Shown: one piece after another, positions 35,459 to 44,265 of the stretch
Numbering within the stretch: the first letter of the stretch is position 1
How the letters are laid out: each line of letters opens with the position of its first letter
Assembly: GCF_014750685.1 (NCBI RefSeq)
Contig: NZ_JAAXGE010000003.1
Coordinates: forward strand, 62,001-126,000
Direction of reading: 5' to 3'
Source: Bacteroides sp. GM023
Lineage (GTDB): Bacteria; Bacteroidota; Bacteroidia; Bacteroidales; Bacteroidaceae
DNA length: 64,000 bases
The notes under the pieces: model-generated
What the model saw: the letters and a program-made list of their open reading frames with translations, nothing else
Told to the model about the DNA's origin: nothing
Databases searched by the model: none
Made by a program: the position numbers and the translations under genes

Positions 35459-36373
35459 TCAGACCATATCTTTATCTACACCAAACTTCTCATCCGACTG
35501 ACATTCACCGGCAGGTTCTACATGCACCAGGATATCATAAACATTGTCTACGGAGCTTTCTATGCTTTTTTCCACTGCTTCGGCAATCTCATGTGCCTGC
35601 GTGATGGTTATCTGCGGATTCACTTCAATGTCAAGAGTGATTATATATCGGTTGCCTATCATTCTCGACCTGACCCGATGCGGGTTGCTTGCTCCCGGTA
35701 CTTTCTCGACAGCTTCGAATATCTTATTATATACATTGACATCCTTAACGCCATCCATAAGCTCCACATTCGAATCAATAAAGATTCCGATAGAAGATTT
35801 TATAATAAAGAGGCTGATGATTAATCCTGTTATCGAGTCGAGTATAGGTAATTTGAATATAAAAGTAAAAAGCAAACCAATCAAGACGCCTGCGGAAATG
35901 ACAACATCATTACGCATATTAATCGCATTCGCCGTCAGCATGGAGCTGTCTATTTTCTTTCCTTGCTTATACTGATATGAAGCCAGTAAGAGTTTGCCGA
36001 CAATAGAGAATATAGTCACATAAATAGCAATGGCCGATGGAATTTCTTTCACTTCATCCGAAAAGATGCTCTTAATAGATGACAGTAACATCTGCATACC
36101 GGCATAGAATATCACAAGCGATAGAATCTTGGTTGCAATCCCCTCAGCCTTGTCGTAGCCAAACACATACTTCTTTGAAGGCGGGCGACTGATGACACGT
36201 GCCGTAAATATCATAACGACAGAGATAATGACATCCGTTGCCGAGTCGATACCATCTCCAACTACGGCCAAACTCCCGGCTAATAAACCAATAATGATTT
36301 TTGATGCGGACAGGATTGCATTGCCAATGGTGCTAATCCATGAGGTTTTGATTAAAATATTCTCTCTTGACAT
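35459..36373 (-). CDS. CDF-family cation exporter (FieF-like)
   Basis: 304 residues with about six membrane segments (to about 205) and a cytoplasmic dimerisation domain (about 210-295). Helix 2 reads LAVVGDGIDSATDV, giving a DxxxD metal half-site; helix 5 reads NAINMRNDVVISAG, giving an NxxxD half-site. That combination differs from the HxxxD sites of the CDF at 20708 and suggests another specificity (Fe2+, Mn2+ or Co2+ rather than strictly Zn2+); this is inference. A -7 box TATCTTTG lies on the minus strand at 36422-36415. It is divergent from the hexosaminidase gene. Confidence 0.88.
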   Translation of the reverse strand: MSRENILIKTSWISTIGNAILSASKIIIGLLAGSLAVVGDGIDSATDVIISVVMIFTARVISRPPSKKYVFGYDKAEGIATKILSLVIFYAGMQMLLSSIKSIFSDEVKEIPSAIAIYVTIFSIVGKLLLASYQYKQGKKIDSSMLTANAINMRNDVVISAGVLIGLLFTFIFKLPILDSITGLIISLFIIKSSIGIFIDSNVELMDGVKDVNVYNKIFEAVEKVPGASNPHRVRSRMIGNRYIITLDIEVNPQITITQAHEIAEAVEKSIESSVDNVYDILVHVEPAGECQSDEKFGVDKDMV

Positions 36374-36556
36374 TTAAGCAGGTCTTTATCCTTATTTGTT
36401 GTGATAATTGGTAACAAAGATAATCATTTATAGCAATTTGTGAACCTAAGCCACAAAAAACTTTTCATTTCCTTTTAGTAGTTTGAGGTGTTTAGTTGTA
36501 TTATATATAGATGGTCAATTAAAACAGGACAATTAATTTATTAAATAGTTAACCTC

Positions 36557-38863
36557 ATGTTCAAACAACTAAGTACCTCTCTACTGATTGTATCAGCTTG
36601 TGTGTTTTCTGCTTGCATGCCTACCGTCAAGCAAGAAATCGCAATTTTACCTACCCCCGTAAGTCTGACCGAGCAGTCGGGCGATTTCGTTTTTAAGGAT
36701 GAAATGAAGATAGGAGTTTCCGACCAGTCGCTATTTCCGGCAGTCGGATACCTGCAAGAGATTCTTCGAAACGTAGTGTCGTCTTCTGTGGAAGTCACTG
36801 CTGATAAAAATCAGGTAGATGTCTATTTCCAATTGGGGAATACCGAAGGGAAGCCCGGCTCTTACAAGCTCCAGTCTACACCCGAATTTATTCAGGTGGA
36901 AGCCAATGACTATTCGGGCATTATTTCCGCTATTACCACTATCCGCCAGTTACTTCCCGCCGAAATAGAAATACAGGGCGTGAAGCAGACTTACTCCATT
37001 CCCGCCGTACAGATAGAAGATGCTCCCCGTTTTGAGTGGCGCGGATTTATGCTGGACGCTTCCCGCCATTTTTGGAATAAAGACGAAGTGAAGCATGTAT
37101 TGGACTTGATGTCTCTGTATAAACTGAACAAATTCCACTGGCATCTCACGGACGACCAGGGCTGGCGCATAGAGATTGAAAAATATCCGTTGCTGACTGA
37201 AAAAGGAGCATGGAGAAAATTCAATACGCACGACCGTACCTGCATGGCACGCGCGATAGAAGAAGACAACACCGACTTCCTGATTCCTGAAAATAAGATA
37301 CGGATTGTGGAAGGAGACACGTTGTACGGTGGTTATTACACACATGATGATATAAAAGAGATAGTAGCTTACGCTGCACAGAGAGGGATTGATGTGATAC
37401 CTGAAATTGATATGCCGGGACATTTCCTGGCAGCTATCAGCCAGTATCCTGATTTAGCCTGTGACGGATTAATCGGATGGGGAGAGATATTCTCTTCTCC
37501 CATCTGTCCGGGCAAAGACGCGACTTTGGAATTCTGTCAGAATGTATTCAAGGAAGTTTTCGAACTTTTCCCTTACGAATATGTACATATGGGTGGAGAC
37601 GAAGTAGAGAAGAACAACTGGAAGAAATGTCCCCGTTGTCAGAAACGTATCCGCACCGAGGGACTGGGTTCGGTAGAAGAACTTCAGGCATGGTTTGTAC
37701 GTGATATGGAGAAATTCTTCCTTGCCAACGGAAAGAAACTCGTTGGATGGGATGAAGTGGTAAAGGACGGATTATCTTCGGATGCTGCCATTACCTGGTG
37801 GAGAAGTTGGGCGAAAGAAGCACTGCCTACGGCAACAGCGCAAAAGCAGAAAGTGATTGCTTGCCCGAACGAATATTTTTATTTCGACTATGCGCAAGAC
37901 CAAAATTCGGTAAAGAAGATATTGGCATTCGACCCGTATGCAGACGACAGACTGTCGCAGGAACAGAAAGAATATATTTGGGGTGTGCAGGCTAATCTTT
38001 GGGCGGAATGGATTCCGACAATGAAACGCATTGAATATCTGATTGTTCCCCGCATGATTGCATTGAGTGAAATAGCATGGGCAGAACCGGCAGCGAAACC
38101 GGGGCTTGATGAATTTTACCGTCAGCTCGTTCCGCAATTCAAGCGCATGGATATCATGGGAGTGAATTACCGTATCCCCGATTTGCAGGGATTCTATAAG
38201 GTGAACGCATTTATTGATGATGCTACGGTGAATTTAACTTGTCCGTTGCCCGGCACTGAAATCCGCTATACGACGGATGGAAGTATGCCTACCAAGAAAT
38301 CGTCTCTATACAATGGTTCACTGAAAATAAAGGAAACGACAGACTTTGCTTTCCGTACTTTCCGTCCGGATGGTTCTCCTTCGGATATAGCACGTACGAG
38401 ATACGTCAAAGCTCCTTATGCAGAAGCAGTCGCTGCTCCGGCTTCTTTGCAACCCGGACTGAAGGCTGTATGGCATAACTTCCGTGGAAATCTCTGCGCG
38501 GATATTGACGCTGCTCCCGTAAAAGGAGAGTATGTCGTAGAATCTGTATCCATCCCCGAAGAAGTGAAAGGGGATATCGGACTGGTAATGACCGGTTATT
38601 TGGAAGTTCCCGCCGACGGTATTTATACCTTTGCCCTTCTCTCGGACGACGGTAGCACATTGATGCTTGACGGTGAACTGCTGGGAGACAACGACGGCGC
38701 ACATTCTCCGGTAGAGATTATCGTGCAGAAAGCATTGAAAGCCGGATTGCATCCGATGGAAGTACGTTACTTCGATTGCAACGGCGGTGTGCTGCAAATG
38801 GAATTAGTAAATGATAAAGGTGAAAAGGAAGTTTTGCCCAAAGAATGGTTGAAACATGAATAA
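36557..38863 (+). CDS. GH20 beta-N-acetylhexosaminidase lipoprotein
   Basis: 768 residues. A lipoprotein signal (lipobox FSAC near residue 20) precedes a GH20b-type N-terminal domain (about 25-150), the GH20 TIM barrel (about 155-530) with FHWHLTDDQGWRIEIEKYP, DVIPEIDMPGHF and the catalytic pair D348-E349 in HMGGDEVE, a chitobiase C-terminal-like domain (about 545-610) and a PA14-like domain (about 640-760, GDIGLVMTGYLEVPADGIYTF). It releases terminal N-acetylhexosamines from mucin-type or N-linked host glycans or dietary chitobiose. It is a single gene with its own terminator, not part of a SusCD locus here. Confidence 0.93.
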   Translation: MFKQLSTSLLIVSACVFSACMPTVKQEIAILPTPVSLTEQSGDFVFKDEMKIGVSDQSLFPAVGYLQEILRNVVSSSVEVTADKNQVDVYFQLGNTEGKPGSYKLQSTPEFIQVEANDYSGIISAITTIRQLLPAEIEIQGVKQTYSIPAVQIEDAPRFEWRGFMLDASRHFWNKDEVKHVLDLMSLYKLNKFHWHLTDDQGWRIEIEKYPLLTEKGAWRKFNTHDRTCMARAIEEDNTDFLIPENKIRIVEGDTLYGGYYTHDDIKEIVAYAAQRGIDVIPEIDMPGHFLAAISQYPDLACDGLIGWGEIFSSPICPGKDATLEFCQNVFKEVFELFPYEYVHMGGDEVEKNNWKKCPRCQKRIRTEGLGSVEELQAWFVRDMEKFFLANGKKLVGWDEVVKDGLSSDAAITWWRSWAKEALPTATAQKQKVIACPNEYFYFDYAQDQNSVKKILAFDPYADDRLSQEQKEYIWGVQANLWAEWIPTMKRIEYLIVPRMIALSEIAWAEPAAKPGLDEFYRQLVPQFKRMDIMGVNYRIPDLQGFYKVNAFIDDATVNLTCPLPGTEIRYTTDGSMPTKKSSLYNGSLKIKETTDFAFRTFRPDGSPSDIARTRYVKAPYAEAVAAPASLQPGLKAVWHNFRGNLCADIDAAPVKGEYVVESVSIPEEVKGDIGLVMTGYLEVPADGIYTFALLSDDGSTLMLDGELLGDNDGAHSPVEIIVQKALKAGLHPMEVRYFDCNGGVLQMELVNDKGEKEVLPKEWLKHE

Positions 38864-38929
38864 ACGTTCTCTATTAAAATCAGTTTTCATTAGTAATGTA
38901 ATATTAGGTCAAGTTTAGGTTAGGTCAGA

Positions 38930-38961
38930 AGCGGGTGAAAGTAGTGATACTTTTATCCGCT
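38930..38961 (+). terminator. Intrinsic terminator after the GH20 gene
   Basis: A 14 bp stem with a G:T pair (AGCGGGTGAAAGTA, 38930-38943; TACTTTTATCCGCT, 38948-38961), loop GTGA, followed by TTG-rich sequence. Confidence 0.7.
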
Positions 38962-38983
38962 TTGTTCAATGAAGGCATGGCAA

Positions 38984-39063
38984 ATAGCTATAAATAAGGA
39001 ACGGATACTTATAGAATCAGTATTAATAGGTATTGCTCGAAAGTGTTGTATGGACTACTTTTG
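38984..39063 (+). promoter_or_regulatory. Promoter of the TetR/ABC operon with long-spaced dyad
   Basis: -33 TTG at 39033-39035 and -7 TACTTTTG at 39056-39063, 20 bp apart. TAGGTAT (39027-39033) lies 22 bp above the -7 box and ATAGCTA (38984-38990, one mismatch to ATACCTA) lies 36 bp further upstream. The layout is the same as in the heme operon promoter. Confidence 0.75.
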
Positions 39064-39089
39064 TAGCGTTATATATTCACACTGACTCT

Positions 39090-39698
39090 ATGCAAATCTT
39101 AAAAGGAGATATACAGGAAAAAATAATAAATGCAGCCGAAGAGGTATTCTTGGAACGAGGTTACAAGGATGCCTCTATGCGTGAAATTGCATTGAGGTCG
39201 GGAGTGACGGTAAGCAATATCTATCATTATTTCACGAATAAGGACGAGATATTCCGTATGATTCTGAAACCGGTATTGAACGAACTGTATGCCATGATTT
39301 ACAATCATAATGCCGAACAGATGACAATAGATGTCTTTATCAACCAGGATTATCAGAAAGCATGTGTGCAGGAATATATCGAACTGGTTTCCGTGCATCG
39401 GGAGCGCCTGCGCCTGTTGCTTTTCCAGGCACAAGGTTCATGCATGGAAAACTTCCGTTCCGAATATACAGACTTGATGACGCGCACGATTTCTGTTTTC
39501 TTCCAGGGAATGAAACAGAAATATCCGCATATCAATATAGCGATTACCGGTTTCTTTATTCATCTGAATACAGTCTGGCTCTTTGCCTTACTGGAAGAGT
39601 TGGTGTTGCATCACATAAAGAAAGAGGAGATGCAGAAATTTATAACAGAATATATAGCCTTTGAAACGGCTGGTTGGAAGGAGCTCATGAATGTATGA
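39090..39698 (+). CDS. TetR/AcrR-family regulator
   Basis: 202 residues from ATG 39090 (MQILKGDIQEK). The frame is open further upstream but that part contains the promoter. The N-terminal helix-turn-helix (about 8-58) reads IINAAEEVFLERGYKDASMREIALRSGVTVSNIYHYFTNKDEIF, shown here only as its key parts: AAEEVF, MREIALRSGVTVSNIYHYF. The C-terminal ligand domain is helical. It precedes two ABC exporter genes and is separated from them by a terminator hairpin, so it likely controls their level in response to an exported or imported compound. Confidence 0.9.
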   Translation: MQILKGDIQEKIINAAEEVFLERGYKDASMREIALRSGVTVSNIYHYFTNKDEIFRMILKPVLNELYAMIYNHNAEQMTIDVFINQDYQKACVQEYIELVSVHRERLRLLLFQAQGSCMENFRSEYTDLMTRTISVFFQGMKQKYPHINIAITGFFIHLNTVWLFALLEELVLHHIKKEEMQKFITEYIAFETAGWKELMNV

Positions 39699-39713
39699 GC
39701 TCCTTCTTTTTTT
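39677..39713 (+). terminator. Terminator or attenuator between tetR and the ABC genes
   Basis: A 12 bp perfect stem GAAGGAGCTCAT (39677-39688) with ATGAGCTCCTTC (39695-39706) followed by seven T residues. It overlaps the tetR stop codon. No separate promoter is obvious before the ABC genes, so partial read-through may set their expression. Confidence 0.85.
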
Positions 39714-39758
39714 GAACGAATCGGAATATTGTTCCTTTTTAAAAAACTTAGATATATA

Positions 39759-41579
39759 ATGAATGAAAGAATGAAAAAGAAAAGTGGTGTAGCTCGTCTG
39801 TTCGAGATAGCGGGTGAAAAGAAAGGGTTACTGGTGTTGGCCGGGATACTTTCGGCAGCCAGTGCTTTATGCATGTTGGTGCCTTATTGGTCGGTGTACC
39901 AGGTGTTAAGAGAATTATTATTGCATGGCAGTAAGATAAGCGAACTGGATAGCGGGATTCTCGTCCACTGGGGATGGATTGCGTTTTTCGGCCTGGTAGG
40001 AGGATTACTTCTGCTGTATGCGTCATTGATGGCATCTCATGTGGCGGCATTCCGTATTCTTTACGGGCTGCGTATCCGGTTGTCGGAGCATATCGGGCGC
40101 TTATCTTTGGGATATCTGAACGGTACTGCAACAGGAACCATTAAAAAGATAATGGAACAGAATATCGAGAAGATTGAGAATTTTGTTGCCCATACCATTC
40201 CCGATTTGGTGAATGTGCTGGCAACGGTTATTTTGATGTTTATCATCTTCTTCTCCTTGAACGGATGGATGGCAGCGGTTTGTGTGGTATGCATTGCTTT
40301 GAGTATCGGTTTGCAGTTTATGAACTTCTTCGGTAAGAATGCGAAAGAGTTTACGAAAATCTATTATGATACACAGGGGCGAATGAGTGCTTCGGCTGTG
40401 CAATATGTACGTGGGATGCCCGTAGTGAAGATATTTGGTCAGAGTGTGCGTTCGTTCCGGCGATTTAATGCCGAGATTGAAGCATATAAAAACTATGCGT
40501 TGAGAGTTTGCGATACCTATTTGCCAGGTATGGTTGCTTTTACCGTATTGCTGAACTCGCTGGTAACTTTTATCTTGCCGATAGGCTTATTGCTTTTGAG
40601 CAGAGAACCGCAGAACATTGGCCTGGCGGCTATTTATCTCTTTTTTATTATTATGGGACCCGGGGTTGCTTCTCCTATTTATAAGTTGATGTATCTCGGT
40701 TCGAGTACCAATGAAATCGACGAAGGGGTGAAACGCATCGACCGCATATTCGATGAACAACCACTTGCTGAAACGGAAATCTCACATTTGCCTTCGTCCT
40801 ATGATATTGAATTCTGCAATGTCTCATTTGCTTATGAGAATAAGACGGAAGCTACACGCACTGAAGCGTTGAAAGACTTGTCCTTTACGGCACGCCAGGG
40901 TGAGATAACCGCTTTGGTAGGTCCGTCCGGTTCGGGAAAGTCTACGGTAGCTAACTTGATTCCACGTTTTTGGGATGTCAATGAAGGTGAGATTCGGATA
41001 GGGGGAGTCAATATAAAACAGATAGCGACCGAAGACCTGATGAGCCTCGTATCTTTTGTCTTTCAGGACAACTTTCTCTTCTTTGATACGCTTTATGAAA
41101 ATATCCGTGTGGGGGATGCTTCGGCTACACGGGAACAAGCGATAGAAGCTGCATGTGCTGCGCAATGCCATGAGTTTATAGAGAATCTGCCGGGCGGTTA
41201 TGATACCCGTATCGGAGACAAGGGCGTATATTTATCGGGTGGAGAAGCACAACGTATCTGCGTGGCAAGAGCCATTCTGAAAAATGCTCCTATCCTGGTT
41301 TTGGATGAAGCGACGGCTTTTGCCGACCCGGAAAATGAATATAAGATGCAGCAGGCCATTCAGCAACTTATCAGGAATAAGACCGTCATCATTATCGCCC
41401 ACAGGCTTTCATCCATCATCTCAGCGGAACAGATTCTTGTATTGAAAGAGGGGAAACTGGTGCAAAACGGACGTCACGAGGTACTGAGTACGACGGAAGG
41501 AGTTTATAAAAAAATGTGGAATGCCTATACCAGCGCATTCCGTTGGCAATTAACTATCAAGAAGGAGGAAAAGAAATGA
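39759..41579 (+). CDS. ABC exporter half-transporter, subunit 1
   Basis: About 606 residues from ATG 39759 (MNERMKKKSG). A six-helix exporter membrane domain (about 20-320) is followed by an ATPase domain (about 345-595) with Walker A VGPSGSGKST, Q-loop FVFQDN, signature LSGGEAQR, Walker B ILVLDEATA (followed by FADPENEY) and the switch His in IIAHRLSS. The fusion order TMD-NBD is that of exporters, but pairs with this look (YbtPQ/IrtAB-like) can import siderophores. Its TGA overlaps the ATG of the next gene, so the two form a heterodimer. Confidence 0.9.
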   Translation: MNERMKKKSGVARLFEIAGEKKGLLVLAGILSAASALCMLVPYWSVYQVLRELLLHGSKISELDSGILVHWGWIAFFGLVGGLLLLYASLMASHVAAFRILYGLRIRLSEHIGRLSLGYLNGTATGTIKKIMEQNIEKIENFVAHTIPDLVNVLATVILMFIIFFSLNGWMAAVCVVCIALSIGLQFMNFFGKNAKEFTKIYYDTQGRMSASAVQYVRGMPVVKIFGQSVRSFRRFNAEIEAYKNYALRVCDTYLPGMVAFTVLLNSLVTFILPIGLLLLSREPQNIGLAAIYLFFIIMGPGVASPIYKLMYLGSSTNEIDEGVKRIDRIFDEQPLAETEISHLPSSYDIEFCNVSFAYENKTEATRTEALKDLSFTARQGEITALVGPSGSGKSTVANLIPRFWDVNEGEIRIGGVNIKQIATEDLMSLVSFVFQDNFLFFDTLYENIRVGDASATREQAIEAACAAQCHEFIENLPGGYDTRIGDKGVYLSGGEAQRICVARAILKNAPILVLDEATAFADPENEYKMQQAIQQLIRNKTVIIIAHRLSSIISAEQILVLKEGKLVQNGRHEVLSTTEGVYKKMWNAYTSAFRWQLTIKKEEKK

Positions 41580-43306
41580 ATGCAATTAAAAATATAACGG
41601 TGGGGCATACCGAGTGTTTACGTAAGCCGGTAGGATATACGATGCTCGCCAATTTCGTGAATATTATCCCGTTTTGCCTTTCTATCGAAGCTATCAATGT
41701 TATATTCCGTACATTCGATGGTAGCGGTACTCCGCTGGATACCAGTCGACTTTGGATGATTTTTGGTATCCTGGTAGTATATATGTTGGTGATGGCTGTT
41801 GCCGAACGTGCCGCTTATAATGCCAATTTCCGCGGCGCTTATGAGATGAGTGCCGAAGGGCGCATTAATCTTGCCGAACATCTGCGTAAATTATCATTAG
41901 GATTCCTGTCCCGCCGCGACCCGGGCGACCTTTCTTCGATGCTGATTACTGACTTTACAATGGCTGAAACGGGCATTTCACATCATTTGCCCCAATTGAT
42001 GGGTGCATTGGTGATGCCTGTACTTGCCTTCCTGGGTTTACTTTGGATTGACTGGCGCATGGCGGTAGCTATGTTTATTGCCCTTCCGCTTGCGGTTGCC
42101 GTTCTTTTGCTAAGTAGTGCCATTCAACATAAACTGAGCAGCCGTCAGATAGAAGCCAAGATTAATGCGGGGAATCGTCTGGAAGAATACCTGCAAGGTA
42201 TCCGGGTAATGAAAGCATATAACCTGATAGGTGGTAAATTCGAGCGGTTGAAGAATGCATTCAGTGACCTTCGTCGTGCCTGTATCCGGCAGGAAGCGCT
42301 TCTCGGTCCTTTTATTCTGTTCTCCGTTACGTTGATTCGTGCCGGGCTGACGTTGATGATACTTTGCGGTACTTATCTGCTGATTGGGGGGGATCTTTCA
42401 TTACTGACTTTCGTCATGTTCCTGGTAGTAGGTTCGCGTGTATTCGACCCTTTGACGTCTGCTCTGACTAATTTTGCCGAGTTCCGTTACTTCTCAATTG
42501 CGGGTGGTCGTATCCTTACTCTGATGAATGAACCCGAAATGAAAGGCACCCGTGAAGTTCCCGAAAGCGGGGACATTACATTTGACCATGTATCATTCGG
42601 TTATCAAGAGAAGGAAATATTACATGATATTTCCGTAACCCTGAAGAAAGGTACACTCACCGCTTTGGTAGGTCCTTCGGGAAGTGGTAAGAGTACTATG
42701 CTGAAACTTTGTGCGCGGTTCTATGACCCTAAGAAAGGCTCGGTTTATTTTAATGGGATGGATATGAAAGAACTGGAACCGGAGTCATTGATGAAGCATT
42801 GTTCAATGGTCTTTCAGGATGTATACCTGTTTCAGGATACACTGAAGAATAATATCCGCTTCGGCAAGACGGACGCTACGGATGAAGAGATTATTGCGGC
42901 AGCCAGGAAGGCTTGTTGCCATGAATTTATTATGCGGCTGCCTAAAGGGTATGATACGATGGTAGGAGAGGGCGGTTGTACACTTTCGGGTGGAGAGAAG
43001 CAACGAATTTCCATTGCCCGTGCCATTCTGAAAGAAGCTCCGGTGGTTCTACTGGATGAGGCTACTGCTTCACTCGACCCGGAAAATGAAGTGGAAGTAC
43101 AACAGGCCATTAATACATTGATAGCAGGACGAACGGTAGTTGTAATCGCCCACCGGTTGAAAACGGTTAAGAATGCCGATAAAATTATTGTGCTTGAAGA
43201 GGGGAGAATTGCCGAGCAAGGTATGCATGAAGAACTGTTGAGTCAGCCCGGACTGTATGCCAGACTTTGGAATATACAAGAACAAACATTGGGATGGAAA
43301 CTGTAA
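41576..43306 (+). CDS. ABC exporter half-transporter, subunit 2
   Basis: About 576 residues from ATG 41576, which overlaps the previous stop (ATGA) and has a purine-rich AGGAGG just upstream. Membrane domain about 10-310, ATPase about 335-570 with Walker A VGPSGSGKST, Q-loop MVFQDV, signature LSGGEKQR, Walker B VVLLDEATASLDPENE with a catalytic-type Glu, and switch His in VIAHRL. Both subunits keep complete motifs, so both sites may hydrolyse ATP. The promoter dyad shared with heme and flavodoxin genes suggests an iron-linked substrate, which is inference. Confidence 0.9.
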   Translation: MNAIKNITVGHTECLRKPVGYTMLANFVNIIPFCLSIEAINVIFRTFDGSGTPLDTSRLWMIFGILVVYMLVMAVAERAAYNANFRGAYEMSAEGRINLAEHLRKLSLGFLSRRDPGDLSSMLITDFTMAETGISHHLPQLMGALVMPVLAFLGLLWIDWRMAVAMFIALPLAVAVLLLSSAIQHKLSSRQIEAKINAGNRLEEYLQGIRVMKAYNLIGGKFERLKNAFSDLRRACIRQEALLGPFILFSVTLIRAGLTLMILCGTYLLIGGDLSLLTFVMFLVVGSRVFDPLTSALTNFAEFRYFSIAGGRILTLMNEPEMKGTREVPESGDITFDHVSFGYQEKEILHDISVTLKKGTLTALVGPSGSGKSTMLKLCARFYDPKKGSVYFNGMDMKELEPESLMKHCSMVFQDVYLFQDTLKNNIRFGKTDATDEEIIAAARKACCHEFIMRLPKGYDTMVGEGGCTLSGGEKQRISIARAILKEAPVVLLDEATASLDPENEVEVQQAINTLIAGRTVVVIAHRLKTVKNADKIIVLEEGRIAEQGMHEELLSQPGLYARLWNIQEQTLGWKL

Positions 43307-43365
43307 AGTTTCCATTTCCATATTCTGCTTGCAGTTTGCCGAATTAAGGAGATGGACAGGTGGCA

Positions 43366-43569
43366 TAAAAAAACGTCCGGCTTTCACAAGCCGGACGTTT
43401 TTGCCTCTTTTAGAATATGTCATCTATTCATATTCCAAAATGAATACATTATATGGTTTTTTCAACTTAACAACCAAATAGAAGAAATACGGGTGAATCA
43501 CTTCGGCCGATTCCTATGTATTTTTAATGTGGCTACGTAATATAATTATGACTAATTAATTCAATTCTG
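43366..43569 (-). ncRNA. Candidate small RNA 1
   Basis: Minus-strand promoter: -7 TATCTTTG at 43583-43576 with TTG 20 bp upstream. The predicted transcript starts near 43569 and reaches the terminator ACGTCCGGCTT-TCAC-AAGCCGGACGT (43373-43398 region), which on this strand has a T run at 43373-43367. Length about 200 nt. No start codon with a sensible frame is seen. Its first part (to about 43525) is nearly identical to candidate small RNA 2 at 56445-56544: 59 bp (43526-43584 against 56501-56559) with one mismatch. Confidence 0.6.
43369..43402. terminator. Bidirectional terminator of the ABC operon and small RNA 1
   Basis: A perfect stem of 14 bp including the A/T flanks (core CGTCCGGCTT / AAGCCGGACG, loop TCAC) with T runs on both strands. 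Confidence 0.9.
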
Positions 43570-43605
43570 ATACTGCAAAGATAGGGGCTTTCCGTTGCTC
43601 CCGCA

Positions 43606-43655
43606 ATCCCCTAAAGTGGGTATTCTAATAGGTATTAGTAACTATTTGTAGGGGG
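43606..43655 (-). promoter_or_regulatory. Long-spaced dyad upstream of small RNA 1
   Basis: ATCCCCTA at 43606-43613 begins 22 bp from the -7 box (43576-43583), and TAGGGGG at 43649-43655 is its inverted partner, 35 bp away. The proximal half is one base longer than at the other promoters (TAGGGGAT against TAGGGAT). Confidence 0.6.
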
Positions 43656-43945
43656 TGGCAGCTTTATTCTGAGATTTAAGTGGAAGTATCTGTTAATCTA
43701 TTCAGATGACATACCAATAAAAACTATTGATAGATTATTATTCATTATTGCACTGTTATGAATGAATTCAACGTAGGTTAAAACCGTACAGTTAAGAATG
43801 TATTTTATCATTACAGGGTCGAATACATTTTCCTACTGGAAATTTAATATCCATCTTTCTGCCTCCCCTTCACTTTATCTCTGTATCTTCGATGAATAAG
43901 GGGCTGCGGGTGAAACTGCCAGTTTTAATAATTGTTCCTCATAAT

Positions 43946-44033
43946 GGAACACTTTGTTTCTCGGTGTGGAACACTCTGTTTCATTTAAAGGAACACATTG
44001 TTTCTCGGTGTGAAACAATTAGTTTCAAACCCA
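43946..44033. repeat. 22 bp tandem repeat array
   Basis: Four contiguous 22 bp units (43946-43967, 43968-43989, 43990-44011, 44012-44033). Units 1 and 3 differ at one base; the shared part is GGAACACTTTGTTTC with variants. The core TnTGTTTC and the period match the array at 34966-35053. Confidence 0.8.
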
Positions 44034-44146
44034 GTTGAAACTAATTCTGAAATAACTTTACTAATCATATTCATTTGAGAACCGTTTTAACCTGCGTTGA
44101 ATTTATTAATTTCTGTACGGAAATGAATAAATTATTGTGGTATATC

Positions 44147-44214
44147 TTTAGACGCGGATGACGCGGATTTTAATAGGCTGCGCAATAAAAGAATCCGCGT
44201 AATCTGCGTCTAAA
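44147..44214. repeat. Long imperfect palindrome (ACGCGGAT type)
   Basis: Arms 44147-44169 and 44192-44214 pair over 23 bp with two mismatches; each arm holds two copies of a CGCGGAT-like word. No T run follows on either strand side of the outgoing RNA, so it is better seen as a REP-like palindromic element than as a terminator. Confidence 0.65.
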
Positions 44215-44265
44215 AAATATATTCATAACCGTACAGTTTTGAACTCTTATCTCTAAAACTGAGGG

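Larger units (their letters stand above)
43307..44265. repeat. Repeat-rich gene-free spacer
   Basis: No coding gene is supported. It holds a bidirectional terminator (43369-43402), a candidate small RNA (43366-43569), its regulatory dyad (43606-43655), an imperfect inverted repeat with 20 bp arms (43765-43784 and 44084-44103), four 22 bp tandem units (43946-44033), and a long imperfect palindrome (44147-44169 with 44192-44214). A short direct repeat AACCGTACAGTT occurs near 43783 and 44226. Confidence 0.65.

Noticed and set aside
39033..39089. TTG start giving the TetR protein nineteen extra residues
   Set aside because: This stretch holds the -33 and -7 boxes of the gene; the HTH begins normally after ATG 39090.
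34966..44033. 22 bp tandem units as CRISPR arrays
   Set aside because: Units are contiguous with no spacers, are degenerate, and no cas genes are present.
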